A stretch of DNA of 64,000 nt, taken from positions 1,054,001 to 1,118,000 of the forward strand of contig NZ_JPRI01000001.1 of NCBI RefSeq assembly GCF_000737765.1, written 5' to 3'. A model generated the notes under the pieces. It was given only the letters and a program-made list of their open reading frames with translations, ran no database searches and was not told the origin of the DNA. The DNA is from Chryseobacterium vrystaatense (lineage in GTDB: Bacteria; Bacteroidota; Bacteroidia; Flavobacteriales; Weeksellaceae). Made by a program: the position numbers and the translations under genes. This document shows, one piece after another, positions 44,165 through 52,629 of this stretch (its first letter is position 1; every line of letters begins with the position of its first letter).

Positions 44165-45478
44165 TTGTTACTTAAAATTAAATCATTGGAATTCTATCCG
44201 GCTATCGAAAAATCAGACCTTCAGGACATCAAAAAGTTTCAGGAACATAAACTTCGGGAACTTGTAGTTTATCTTGAAAACAATTCACCTTTTTACAAGA
44301 GACTGTTTAAAGAAAATAATATCAATATCCTTGATATTCAGACCTTGGAAGATTTGCAAAAAATTCCTACCACGACAAAGAATGATCTGCAGGAGCATAA
44401 CGATGATTTCTTTTGTATTTCACCTGATAAAATCGTAGACTACAGTACAACTTCCGGAACACTGGGAGATCCTGTTACTTTCGGACTGTCAGACAGTGAT
44501 CTTGAAAGGCTGGCTTACAATGAAGCCATTTCCTTTGCCTGTGCAGGAATAAGGAAAGGAGATGTAGTCCAGATGATCACGACAATAGACAAAAGGTTTA
44601 TGGCAGGTCTGGCTTACTTTCTGGGCCTGAGAAAAATGGGAGCGAGCGTTGTGAGAATGGGGCCCGGTATTCCGGAGCTGCAGTGGGATTCTATTTTCAG
44701 ATATAAACCTAAATATCTGATTACCGTTCCTTCTTTTCTTTTGAAAATGATCGATTATGCCGAAAAACATGGAGTTGATTATAAAAATTCCAGTGTTTAT
44801 GGGGCAGTGTGCATTGGTGAAAGTATCAAAAATCAGGATTTTACAGATAATATTCTTTCGCAGAAGATTAAAGAGAAATGGGATATTAAGCTATTCTCTA
44901 CCTATGCTTCCACGGAAATGAGTACCGCTTTCACAGAATGTGAATTTCAGACAGGAGGACATCAGCATCCTGAACTGATCATTACCGAGATTCTTGATGA
45001 TGACGAAAATCCTGTCGGTGAAGGAGAGAATGGTGAGCTAACCATTACTACCTTAGGTGTTGAAGCCATTCCTTTGCTTCGTTTCAAAACAGGAGATATT
45101 GTAAAAGCACATCATGAACCCTGTGGCTGCGGGAGAAGTACCATGAGACTTGGACCGGTTGTAGGACGAAAGCAGCAAATGATCAAATACAAAGGAACAA
45201 CGCTCTATCCCCCTGCAATGAATGATATTTTAAATGATTTCAATACCATTTTGTGCTATCAGATCGTTATTCAGTCTAATGAAATAGGGCTGGATGAAAT
45301 TATCATCAAATTAAGCACAGAACAGGATCATGAAACCTTTGTGAATGAAGTTCGTGATCATTTCCGCGCAAAATTGAGGGTAAGTCCTAAAATTGAAATC
45401 ATTGATTTTGATATTTTGTCGAAAACTGTTTTTAATCCCAATAGCCGAAAGCCCATTACGTTTATAGATTTGAGATAA
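44165..45478 (+). CDS. PaaK-like aryl-CoA/acyl ligase of the flexirubin cluster
   Basis: A 437-residue adenylate-forming enzyme of the phenylacetate-CoA ligase group. The AMP-binding P-loop variant is YSTTSGTLGDPVTFGLS, followed by STYASTEMSTAFTECEF, a YxxTGD-type motif RFKTGDIVKAHHEPC and a Cys-rich CGCG loop. In flexirubin clusters such an enzyme activates the aryl starter, here probably p-coumarate made by the ammonia-lyase nearby. A TAA at 44156-44158 closes the frame upstream and there is no ATG or GTG at the N-terminus, so the start must be TTG (44165, or 44186). Confidence 0.87.
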   Translation: MLLKIKSLEFYPAIEKSDLQDIKKFQEHKLRELVVYLENNSPFYKRLFKENNINILDIQTLEDLQKIPTTTKNDLQEHNDDFFCISPDKIVDYSTTSGTLGDPVTFGLSDSDLERLAYNEAISFACAGIRKGDVVQMITTIDKRFMAGLAYFLGLRKMGASVVRMGPGIPELQWDSIFRYKPKYLITVPSFLLKMIDYAEKHGVDYKNSSVYGAVCIGESIKNQDFTDNILSQKIKEKWDIKLFSTYASTEMSTAFTECEFQTGGHQHPELIITEILDDDENPVGEGENGELTITTLGVEAIPLLRFKTGDIVKAHHEPCGCGRSTMRLGPVVGRKQQMIKYKGTTLYPPAMNDILNDFNTILCYQIVIQSNEIGLDEIIIKLSTEQDHETFVNEVRDHFRAKLRVSPKIEIIDFDILSKTVFNPNSRKPITFIDLR

Positions 45479-45530
45479 TCTTTCGTTACAAAAAAAATAG
45501 AAGGTAGCTCAGGACAATTGCTTTTTGTAC

Positions 45531-45538
45531 TACATTTG
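45531..45538 (+). promoter_or_regulatory. -7 element before the 45,568 gene
   Basis: TACATTTG, 29 bases before the ATG. No correctly spaced TTG is visible. Confidence 0.35.
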
Positions 45539-45567
45539 AAACTTAAAATTTTAGAAAATTATAAACC

Positions 45568-46173
45568 ATGAGAAAATTATTTTTGCTGTTGTTGATGGTA
45601 ATTACAACAACAGCTTTTGCACAGAATCAAATTAATTTCGAATCAGGAAACTTTGATTTCTTAAAAGATCAAACCGAGGTCAATGTTCAATTGAAATTTG
45701 ATCATGCTGTTTATCAGGAGAAAAATTTTACCGAAGCACAGTATATTGAAAACAGAGAAAAGGATATTACAGCAAAAAAGAATGAAGAAGTTTGGAAAAA
45801 CTGGATATTTCAATGGGAAAATTTTAAGAAGTCAGAATATGTAGAGTATTTCTTTAAAGGGATCAATAGTAAATCAAAAAAAATAATTTTTAAAAATGAT
45901 GTAAAGGCTAAATATACATTAATTATTGATGCAAAATGGATCTATGCAGGATGGTATGGCGGAATGATAGGTTCACAGGAGGCGAAATTAACTTCGGAGT
46001 TAACCTTTGTGGAAACTGATAATCCTTCGAAAGTAGTGATGAGGTTACAGGCCGATAAAATTCAGGGAAAAAAGATGAATAAAGATTTTTCCTGGGAATA
46101 TGGTAGAATTGCCGCAGCTTATGAAATCACAGGAAAGAAGTTGGGGACAGAAATCAAAAAAGCTATTAAATAA
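45568..46173 (+). CDS. Exported protein of unknown function in the pigment region
   Basis: 201 residues with a signal peptide (MRKLFLLLLMVITTTAFAQ). The mature part is alternating beta and charged (FLKDQTEVNVQLKFDHAVYQ, YTLIIDAKWIYAGWYGGMIG, LTSELTFVETDNPSKVVMRL) and ends in a basic helix (YEITGKKLGTEIKKAIK). Conserved flavobacterial proteins of this look exist but have no assigned role. It has its own -7 box and is followed by a strong terminator, so it may be independent of the pigment pathway. Confidence 0.65.
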   Translation: MRKLFLLLLMVITTTAFAQNQINFESGNFDFLKDQTEVNVQLKFDHAVYQEKNFTEAQYIENREKDITAKKNEEVWKNWIFQWENFKKSEYVEYFFKGINSKSKKIIFKNDVKAKYTLIIDAKWIYAGWYGGMIGSQEAKLTSELTFVETDNPSKVVMRLQADKIQGKKMNKDFSWEYGRIAAAYEITGKKLGTEIKKAIK

Positions 46174-46177
46174 AACA

Positions 46178-46208
46178 AAAGCGGTCTGAAACTCAGACCG
46201 CTTTTTTT
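46178..46208. terminator. Bidirectional intrinsic terminator
   Basis: AAAGCGGTCTGA-aac-TCAGACCGCTTTTTTT lies between the rightward 45,568 gene and the leftward flavoprotein gene. It overlaps the last codon of the latter. Confidence 0.88.
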
Positions 46209-47457
46209 ATGATTGTTCCTGCTGTTTTTCCAGCTTAATAAGATTCGCAAGGTTTTTAATAACAGTATCATGTTTCTTTACAAAAGGATTGTCTTTATTC
46301 CAGACATATCCTGCGAGTACAGCACATATTTTTCTCTTTACATCTTCATTTTCAGGTCTGTGAAAGAACAACTCCTGAAGATTTCCCGTATACCATTCCT
46401 TCACATAAGTAGTGAAAACATCCACCCCATAAAGGATATAATCGGTGTAATCTTTCTGCCAGTCGATTTTCTCGCCATTAAGCTGTCTCAGAGCTAATTT
46501 TGCGGCAAGCATTCCTGATTCTGTCGCGAAGGCCATTCCCGATGAGAAAACCGGGTCAAGGAACTCAGAAGCATTCCCGGTAAGCGCATATCCGTCACCG
46601 AAGAGTTGTTTTACGGAACATGAGTAATCTTTCAAATGCCTTGGTTCAAAAAGGAAATCTACATTGCCGAAACGTTTTACATAATAATCAGATAGAGAAA
46701 TGGCTTTTCGTAAAGCTTCTGCAGCATCTCCATTTTCAGATAACTGATCGATATAATCGGTAGGCCCCACAATTCCAACGCTTGTATTTCCATTGGAGAA
46801 AGGAATAACCCAAAGCCATACTTCAGTTTCAATAATGTCAAAAGAAATCAAAGTTCCTTCTTCCCCTTCCTCTCTGTTGACGTCTTCTACATGAGAAAAA
46901 ATAGCGGAGTGAGGAGATAGTTTTGAAGGTTTTTCAAGATCAAGAAGTCGCGGCAAAACTCTTCCGTAACCGCTTGAATCGATTACAAACCTGGAATGTA
47001 TTTCTTTGGTTTCACCGTCTTTAGATTTTACAGTTGTGATAGAGTCTGTGCCGTTGAATTGAATATCAATAACTTCGGTCTCAAATTCCAGGTCAATACC
47101 TTTGTTGATCACTTCCTGGGCCAAAGTATTATCAAAATCAGCTCTTGGAACCTGCCAGGTCCAGTCCCAGCCTTCTCCAAACTTGTCGCTGAAATCAAAA
47201 ATGCAAACCTCATCACCCCGTAAAAAACGGGCTCCCAGTTTTTTTTCAAAGCCCATTTTATCCAAAGCAGGAAAAAGCCCGGCCTCGTCAAAATGATCCA
47301 TTACTCTGGGAATTAAGCTCTCACCTACTACAAGTCTTGGGAATTTTGTCTTTTCAACAACTTTTACGTTGACATTGTTCTTCTTTAAGTATGAAGAAGA
47401 TACGCATCCGGAAGGTCCAGCCCCGATTACGAGAACATCAACAAATTCTTTGCTCAT
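46207..47457 (-). CDS. FAD-dependent oxidoreductase, halogenase-like (flexirubin)
   Basis: A 416-residue flavoprotein of the tryptophan-halogenase / geranylgeranyl-reductase superfamily. The N-terminal FAD site VLVIGAGPSGCVSSSYLKK is followed by VVEKTKFPRLVVGESLIP, typical of flavin-dependent halogenases, and by GWDWTWQVPRADFD, which resembles the GWxWxIP signature. Flexirubins are often chlorinated or hydroxylated on the aryl ring, so it may introduce Cl or OH there. Whether the halogenase Lys is positioned correctly would need a structure-based alignment. It is divergent from the ammonia-lyase gene with overlapping promoters. Confidence 0.85.
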   Translation of the reverse strand: MSKEFVDVLVIGAGPSGCVSSSYLKKNNVNVKVVEKTKFPRLVVGESLIPRVMDHFDEAGLFPALDKMGFEKKLGARFLRGDEVCIFDFSDKFGEGWDWTWQVPRADFDNTLAQEVINKGIDLEFETEVIDIQFNGTDSITTVKSKDGETKEIHSRFVIDSSGYGRVLPRLLDLEKPSKLSPHSAIFSHVEDVNREEGEEGTLISFDIIETEVWLWVIPFSNGNTSVGIVGPTDYIDQLSENGDAAEALRKAISLSDYYVKRFGNVDFLFEPRHLKDYSCSVKQLFGDGYALTGNASEFLDPVFSSGMAFATESGMLAAKLALRQLNGEKIDWQKDYTDYILYGVDVFTTYVKEWYTGNLQELFFHRPENEDVKRKICAVLAGYVWNKDNPFVKKHDTVIKNLANLIKLEKQQEQS

Positions 47458-47458
47458 C

Positions 47459-47493
47459 TTGATTTTTTATTTTAATAATAACTTCTATCTTTG
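47459..47493 (+). promoter_or_regulatory. Promoter of the ammonia-lyase operon
   Basis: TTG (47459-47461) and TATCTTTG (47486-47493), spacing 24 bases. It faces the leftward promoter a few bases away. Confidence 0.5.
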
Positions 47494-47496
47494 CCG

Positions 47497-47529
47497 CAAA
47501 ATTAGTGACAATTAATTAATATTTTACAA
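47497..47529 (-). promoter_or_regulatory. Promoter of the halogenase-like gene
   Basis: Leftward TTTTG (ending 47527) and TAATTTTG (47497-47504) with 22-base spacing. A second TAATTTTG-like copy lies at 47527-47534. Confidence 0.55.
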
Positions 47530-47554
47530 AATTAGCAACTATTACTTTTAATTG

Positions 47555-49075
47555 ATGAAAATAAGCAACTTTTTAGAACTGAAGGATTTTCAAAAAATTA
47601 TCATTGAGAATGAAAAAATCGAACTGGACGGGCCACTTTTAGAGAGAGTAGAAACGAGTTTTCAGTTTTTGAAGGAGTTTTCACGAAATAAAGTAATATA
47701 TGGTGTGAATACCGGTTTTGGGCCGATGGCTCAGTTTAAGATCAGTGATGAGGACACGCATCAGCTTCAGTATAACCTTATTAGAAGCCATTCTTCAGGG
47801 ATTGGAAACCCATTGCCTGCTCAGGAGGTAAAAGCCTGTATGCTGGCAAGACTCAATACACTTTCGCTTGGTAATTCCGGAGTTCACCAATCTGTAGTTC
47901 ATTTACTTAAAGAATTGATCAACAGAGATATTACACCTTTGATCTTCGAGCACGGAGGAGTGGGAGCAAGTGGAGATTTGGTCCAGCTTGCCCACCTTGC
48001 TTTGGTATTAATCGGAGAAGGGGAAGTTTTTTACAAAGGCGAAAGAAAGCTCACAAAAGAAGTTTTTGAAGCAGAAGGATTAGAGCCGATCAAAGTAGAA
48101 ATCCGTGAAGGACTTGCTTTGATGAACGGAACTTCTGTGATGTCTGGGATAGGTATTGTCAATGCCTATAAGGCCAATCAGTTGACTGATATTTCTATCA
48201 GGCTTTCCTGTGCGATCAATGAGATTGTTCAGGCTTATGATGACCATCTTTCAGAGGCCTTGAACGGCACCAAAAGGCATTATGGTCAGCAGAAAGTAGC
48301 AGAAAGAATGCGTGCGCATTTAGCAGACAGCAAATTGATCAGAAAAAGAGAAGACCATCTTTATACGCACTTTGAAGAACAGGAAAAAGTATTTAAGGAA
48401 AAAGTTCAGGAATATTATTCTTTACGATGTGTTCCGCAGATCTTAGGTCCTGTTTTAGATACTTTGCAGTATACTGAAAATGTTCTTGAAAATGAGATCA
48501 ATTCAGCGAATGACAACCCGATTATCAATGTAGAGGATAAACATGTGTACCACGGTGGAAATTTCCATGGAGATTATATTTCGCTTGAAATGGATAAACT
48601 TAAAATCGTTGTTACCAAACTTACGATGCTTGCTGAAAGACAGTTGAACTATCTTTTGAATGCAAAGATCAATGAAATCTTGCCTCCTTTCGTAAATTTA
48701 GGTAAATTAGGGTTTAATTTTGGAATGCAGGGTGTTCAGTTTACGGCAACATCAACTACAGCAGAAAGTCAGATGCTTTCGAATTCCATGTATGTACACA
48801 GTATACCTAATAATAATGATAATCAGGATATTGTGAGCATGGGAACCAACGCTGCAGTGATCTGCAGAAAAGTGATTGAGAATGCATTTGAAGTATTGGC
48901 GATTGAAGCTATTACCATCATTCAGGCTGTAGAATATCTTGGTTTTCAGGATAAAGTTTCGTCTTCTACTAAAGAACTGTATGACGAAATAAGAAAGATC
49001 ATTCCTGCTTTCTCAGATGATATGGTGATGTATCCGTATCTGGAGGAAGTAAAGAAATATTTAAAGGCAATGTAA
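47555..49075 (+). CDS. Tyrosine ammonia-lyase (flexirubin biosynthesis)
   Basis: A 506-residue aromatic amino-acid ammonia-lyase that converts L-tyrosine to p-coumarate and ammonia. The MIO cofactor forms from Ala138-Ser139-Gly140 in EHGGVGASGDLVQLAHLALV. The selectivity position in LIRSHSSG is His79, which marks tyrosine rather than phenylalanine or histidine preference. It closely resembles the characterised Flavobacterium johnsoniae enzyme in length and in blocks such as KVIYGVNTGFGPMAQ and YHGGNFHGDYISLEMDKLKI. It supplies the aryl starter of the pigment and heads the rightward operon continuing with ketoreductase, ketosynthase and ACP. ATG 47555 is chosen over a TTG one codon upstream. 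Confidence 0.95.
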   Translation: MKISNFLELKDFQKIIIENEKIELDGPLLERVETSFQFLKEFSRNKVIYGVNTGFGPMAQFKISDEDTHQLQYNLIRSHSSGIGNPLPAQEVKACMLARLNTLSLGNSGVHQSVVHLLKELINRDITPLIFEHGGVGASGDLVQLAHLALVLIGEGEVFYKGERKLTKEVFEAEGLEPIKVEIREGLALMNGTSVMSGIGIVNAYKANQLTDISIRLSCAINEIVQAYDDHLSEALNGTKRHYGQQKVAERMRAHLADSKLIRKREDHLYTHFEEQEKVFKEKVQEYYSLRCVPQILGPVLDTLQYTENVLENEINSANDNPIINVEDKHVYHGGNFHGDYISLEMDKLKIVVTKLTMLAERQLNYLLNAKINEILPPFVNLGKLGFNFGMQGVQFTATSTTAESQMLSNSMYVHSIPNNNDNQDIVSMGTNAAVICRKVIENAFEVLAIEAITIIQAVEYLGFQDKVSSSTKELYDEIRKIIPAFSDDMVMYPYLEEVKKYLKAM

Positions 49076-49148
49076 TTATTACCATTGATTAATTGTCTTA
49101 CCTTAAGAATTAAAAATTAGCTTAAAAAAACTAACTAAACACTAACAC

Positions 49149-49880
49149 ATGAAATGTGCAATTATAACAGGCGGCTCCAGGGGAATTGGAAGAGCGGTCT
49201 GTATAAAACTGGCAGAAGAAAAAAACTATCATATACTCATCAACTACGCTTCAAATGAAGCAGCAGCAAAGGAAACTTTGGCTAAAGTACAGGAACTGGG
49301 TGCTACAGGAGAAATTTTGAAGTTTGATGTAGCCAGTGCAGAAGAAAGCCTGAATGTTCTTACGGAATGGCAGGACAGAAATCCTGATGCGATCGTTGAG
49401 GTGATTGTAAATAATGCCGGGATTACAAGAGACGGATTATTCATGTGGATGCAGAGTGAAGATTGGAACAGCGTGATCAATACAAGTCTTAACGGCTTTT
49501 TCAATGTAACTAATTTCTTTATCCAAAAACTCCTGCGTAATAAATACGGAAGAATTATCAACATGGTCTCTGTTTCCGGAGTGAAAGGAACGGCAGGCCA
49601 AACCAATTACTCAGCAGCAAAAGGAGCTTTGGTAGGAGTTACAAAAGCCCTGGCTCAGGAAGTTGCCAAAAGAAATATCACCGTAAATGCGGTAGCTCCG
49701 GGATTTATCAGAACTGATATGACCCAGGATTTCAATGAAGATGAGCTTAAAGCTATGATCCCTGCCAACAGATTTGGAGAAGCGGAAGAAGTAGCTGATC
49801 TGGTGGCATTTTTAGCTTCAAAGAAGGCTTCCTATATTACCGGTGAGATTGTGAATATCAACGGAGGAATCTACTCTTAA
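49149..49880 (+). CDS. 3-oxoacyl-ACP reductase (FabG-like), pigment cluster
   Basis: A 243-residue short-chain dehydrogenase that would reduce the 3-keto group of the growing polyene on ACP with NADPH. TGGSRGIGRAV is the nucleotide site, NNAGITRDGLFM the core, and the catalytic Ser-Tyr-Lys lie in MVSVSGVKGTAGQTNYSAAK. The last residues ASYITGEIVNINGG are typical FabG. It is placed between ammonia-lyase and ketosynthase, which argues for a dedicated rather than a housekeeping enzyme. Confidence 0.92.
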   Translation: MKCAIITGGSRGIGRAVCIKLAEEKNYHILINYASNEAAAKETLAKVQELGATGEILKFDVASAEESLNVLTEWQDRNPDAIVEVIVNNAGITRDGLFMWMQSEDWNSVINTSLNGFFNVTNFFIQKLLRNKYGRIINMVSVSGVKGTAGQTNYSAAKGALVGVTKALAQEVAKRNITVNAVAPGFIRTDMTQDFNEDELKAMIPANRFGEAEEVADLVAFLASKKASYITGEIVNINGGIYS

Positions 49881-49885
49881 ATAAT

Positions 49886-49975
49886 ATAACAGGATAGCAA
49901 TATACCAGCGTAATAGTGTTGTTGTCATCTCATTTGGATTGCTGCATTGTTAAACGGATATTGGTAAATTAACAG
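49886..49975. repeat. Dispersed intergenic repeat, copy 2
   Basis: AACAGGATAGCAATATACCA ... GGATTGCTGCATTGTT ... ATATTGGTAAATTAAC resembles the blocks at 8,941 and 51,486. The match is imperfect and was judged by eye. Confidence 0.35.
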
Positions 49976-49979
49976 AAAA

Positions 49980-51200
49980 ATGGAAAATAGGGTTGTAATT
50001 ACCGGAATGGGAATTTATTCTTGCATCGGGACCTCTTTGGAAGAAGTCAAAGAATCCCTATATCAAGGAAAGTCCGGTATTGCTTTGGTACAGGACAGAA
50101 AAGAATTCGGATTCAGATCTGGTCTTACAGGTGTAGTGCCGAAACCGGACCTGAAAAACCTACTCAACAGACGCCAGCGGATAAGCATGGGCGAGGAAAG
50201 TGAATATGCCTACCTTGCAACAAGTGATGCCCTTAGACAGGCTGGAATAGACCAGGATTTTCTGGATGCTCATGAAGTAGGAATTCTGTACGGAAACGAC
50301 AGTGTTTCTCAGGCAGTCGTGGAATCTATCGATATTGCCAGAGAAAAGAAAGATACGACATTGATGGGGTCGGGAGCGATCTTCAAATCAATGAATTCTA
50401 CGGTAACGATGAATCTTTCAACGATTTTTAAGCTGAAAGGAATTAACCTTACCATCAGTGCAGCATGTGCCAGCGGTTCTCATTCTTTAGGATTGGCATA
50501 TATGATGATTATGAATGGTTTTCAGGATATGATTATTTGTGGAGGTGCTCAGGAAACCAATAAATATTCAATGGCAAGTTTTGACGGACTGGGTGTTTTC
50601 TCGGTGAGAGAAGATGAGCCTACAAAAGCGTCAAGACCTTTTGATTCAGGAAGAGACGGATTGATCCCAAGTGGAGGAGCGGCCAGTCTTATTGTGGAGA
50701 GTTTAGAGTCTGCACAGAGAAGAGGGGCAACTGTTCTTGCAGAGATTGTTGGATATGGTTTTTCTTCAAATGGCGGACATATTTCCACACCTAATGTGGA
50801 CGGACCTGCGATGGCGATGGACAGAGCGCTGAAACAGTCTGGATTAAAAGCAGAAGATATCGATTATATCAATGCTCATGCGACTTCTACACCCATCGGA
50901 GATGCCAATGAAGCCAAAGCAATCTATGAAATTTTCGGAAGCGAAGTTCCGGTAAGTTCTACCAAGTCCATGACTGGGCATGAATGCTGGATGGCAGGAG
51001 CTAGTGAAGTAGTTTACTCCATTCTGATGATGCAGAATGATTTCGTTGCACCAAACATCAATCTGGAAAACCCTGACGATGAGGCAAAAAAGATAAATTT
51101 AGTATCAAAAACGAAAAATCAAAAAATTGACGTATTTTTGTCAAATTCTTTCGGATTTGGGGGAACCAACTCCGCATTAATAGTAAAAAAATTTGATTAA
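49980..51200 (+). CDS. Beta-ketoacyl-ACP synthase, pigment cluster
   Basis: A 406-residue KAS II-type condensing enzyme that adds two carbons to the aryl-polyene chain on ACP. The catalytic triad is complete: Cys163 in TISAACASGSHSLGLAY, His in NAHATSTPIGD and His in KSMTGHECWMAGASE, with the closing FGFGGTNSALIVKKF. The ACP gene follows at once, its ATG lying 4 bases after this stop. A second condensing-enzyme-like gene runs off the right end of the window. Confidence 0.94.
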   Translation: MENRVVITGMGIYSCIGTSLEEVKESLYQGKSGIALVQDRKEFGFRSGLTGVVPKPDLKNLLNRRQRISMGEESEYAYLATSDALRQAGIDQDFLDAHEVGILYGNDSVSQAVVESIDIAREKKDTTLMGSGAIFKSMNSTVTMNLSTIFKLKGINLTISAACASGSHSLGLAYMMIMNGFQDMIICGGAQETNKYSMASFDGLGVFSVREDEPTKASRPFDSGRDGLIPSGGAASLIVESLESAQRRGATVLAEIVGYGFSSNGGHISTPNVDGPAMAMDRALKQSGLKAEDIDYINAHATSTPIGDANEAKAIYEIFGSEVPVSSTKSMTGHECWMAGASEVVYSILMMQNDFVAPNINLENPDDEAKKINLVSKTKNQKIDVFLSNSFGFGGTNSALIVKKFD

Positions 51201-51204
51201 AAAC

Positions 51205-51459
51205 ATGGAAAGGGAAAAAATTGTTGACATCGTTAATGATTTCTTAGTAAACGAATTCGAAGTAGATGGGGATGAAATCAGTAATGACGCCAACCTGAAA
51301 AAAACGCTGGGGCTGGACAGCCTGGACTATATTGATATGGTCGTAGTGATCGAATCTAATTTTGGAGTGAAATTAGGAGAAGCAGATTTTAAAAAGATGG
51401 TCACGTTTGATGACTTCTACACGACTATTGAAAATAAAATCACAGAGAAAAACGCATAG
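51205..51459 (+). CDS. Acyl carrier protein, pigment cluster
   Basis: An 84-residue acidic ACP with the phosphopantetheine Ser in GLDSLDYIDMVVVIE. It carries the growing aryl-polyene chain. ATG 51205 is preferred over a TTG four codons upstream that would overlap the ketosynthase. Its placement directly behind the ketosynthase indicates a dedicated ACP. Confidence 0.92.
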   Translation: MEREKIVDIVNDFLVNEFEVDGDEISNDANLKKTLGLDSLDYIDMVVVIESNFGVKLGEADFKKMVTFDDFYTTIENKITEKNA

Positions 51460-51485
51460 CTATCGATTGAATATTTATTCTTTTA

Positions 51486-51560
51486 ATAATGTAACAATAA
51501 AACAGTGTACCAGTGCAACAATAACTTCAACGGAAATTGTTACACTGGTATATTGATAAA
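51486..51560. repeat. Dispersed intergenic repeat, copy 3, with inverted repeat
   Basis: AATGTAACAATAAAACAGTG and its surroundings contain arms CCAGTGCAACAAT (51510-51522) and ATTGTTACACTGG (51536-51548), 12 of 13 bases complementary. It could fold as a hairpin behind the ACP gene. There is no T-run, so it is a poor terminator. Confidence 0.5.
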
Positions 51561-51575
51561 TGGACCCGTTAAAAT

Positions 51576-52460
51576 ATGAACAAGTGGAAAGGTAAATCTA
51601 AAGGAACCATTACAGGATATAAGATATTCGTCTGGTGTATTAGAAATATCGGGATTAGAAGTTCGTATTTTGTACTGTATTTTGTCGCTTCCTATTATTT
51701 TTTATTCCTAAAAAAAAGCAACCGATATATCTTTTACTATTTTCAGAAAAGACTTGATTATGGATACTGGAAAGCAAAATCCTCCGTATTCAAAAGCTAT
51801 TTTACTTTTGGAAAAGTCCTGATTGATAAAACCGCTATTTCTGCCGGACTGAGGGAGAAATATACTTATGAGTTTGACGGGATTGAAAATCTTAGAAATC
51901 TTTTAGCCGAAAAAAGAGGAGGTGTTTTGATCAGTGCCCATATTGGGAATTTTGAAATTGCGGAACATTTCTTTGCAGATATTGATTTTGACTGCCAGAT
52001 CAATCTGGTTACCACAGATCAGGAAGTGACGGTGATTAAAGAATATCTGGAAAGTGTTTCAGTAAAACAGAGCAATATCAAATTCATATACGTGAAGGAT
52101 GATATGTCGCATATTTTCGAGATCAATCAGGCACTCTCAAATAATGAACTGATCTGTTTTACGGGAGACCGTTATTTCGAAGGTTCAAAATATCTTGAAG
52201 CTGATCTGCTGGGGAAAAGTGCAAAATTTCCGGCTGGACCGTTCCTTATTGCTTCCCGTCTTGGTGTTCCCGTAGTTTACGTGTATGTGATGAAAGAAAA
52301 AAATCTGCATTATCACTTATATGCAAGAGTCGCTAAAAATATTAAAAACCGTGATTCTCAAGGACTTCTCAATTCTTATGTCGAGAACCTGGAATCGATG
52401 ATCGTAAAATATCCTCTTCAATGGTTCAATTATTTTGATTTTTGGGATGATATTGATTAA
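51576..52460 (+). CDS. Lysophospholipid-type acyltransferase (LpxL/HtrB-like), pigment cluster
   Basis: A 294-residue membrane-associated acyltransferase of the lipid A biosynthesis acyltransferase family. It has an N-terminal membrane segment (IRSSYFVLYFVASYYFLFL) and the catalytic HX4E motif in LISAHIGNFEIAEHFF. Later blocks are ICFTGDRYFEG and KFPAGPFLIASRLGVPVVYV. In flexirubin and aryl-polyene clusters, members of this family are thought to attach the aryl-polyene acid to its lipid-like partner. A role in lipid A itself cannot be excluded but fits the context less well. Confidence 0.88.
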   Translation: MNKWKGKSKGTITGYKIFVWCIRNIGIRSSYFVLYFVASYYFLFLKKSNRYIFYYFQKRLDYGYWKAKSSVFKSYFTFGKVLIDKTAISAGLREKYTYEFDGIENLRNLLAEKRGGVLISAHIGNFEIAEHFFADIDFDCQINLVTTDQEVTVIKEYLESVSVKQSNIKFIYVKDDMSHIFEINQALSNNELICFTGDRYFEGSKYLEADLLGKSAKFPAGPFLIASRLGVPVVYVYVMKEKNLHYHLYARVAKNIKNRDSQGLLNSYVENLESMIVKYPLQWFNYFDFWDDID

Positions 52461-52629
52461 TTTTTCTAATTTTATCCCAGAAAACTAATAATAATTCAGA
52501 ATTAAAAACGATTAGAGAATTTGATCTATTTTAAACCTTACCTTGTAGCAACTCTTTGTTGATATTTGTTGTATCTGGTTTAATCTTACAATAATTCAAC
52601 AATCATACAAAAACACAGCTTTTCTCCTT

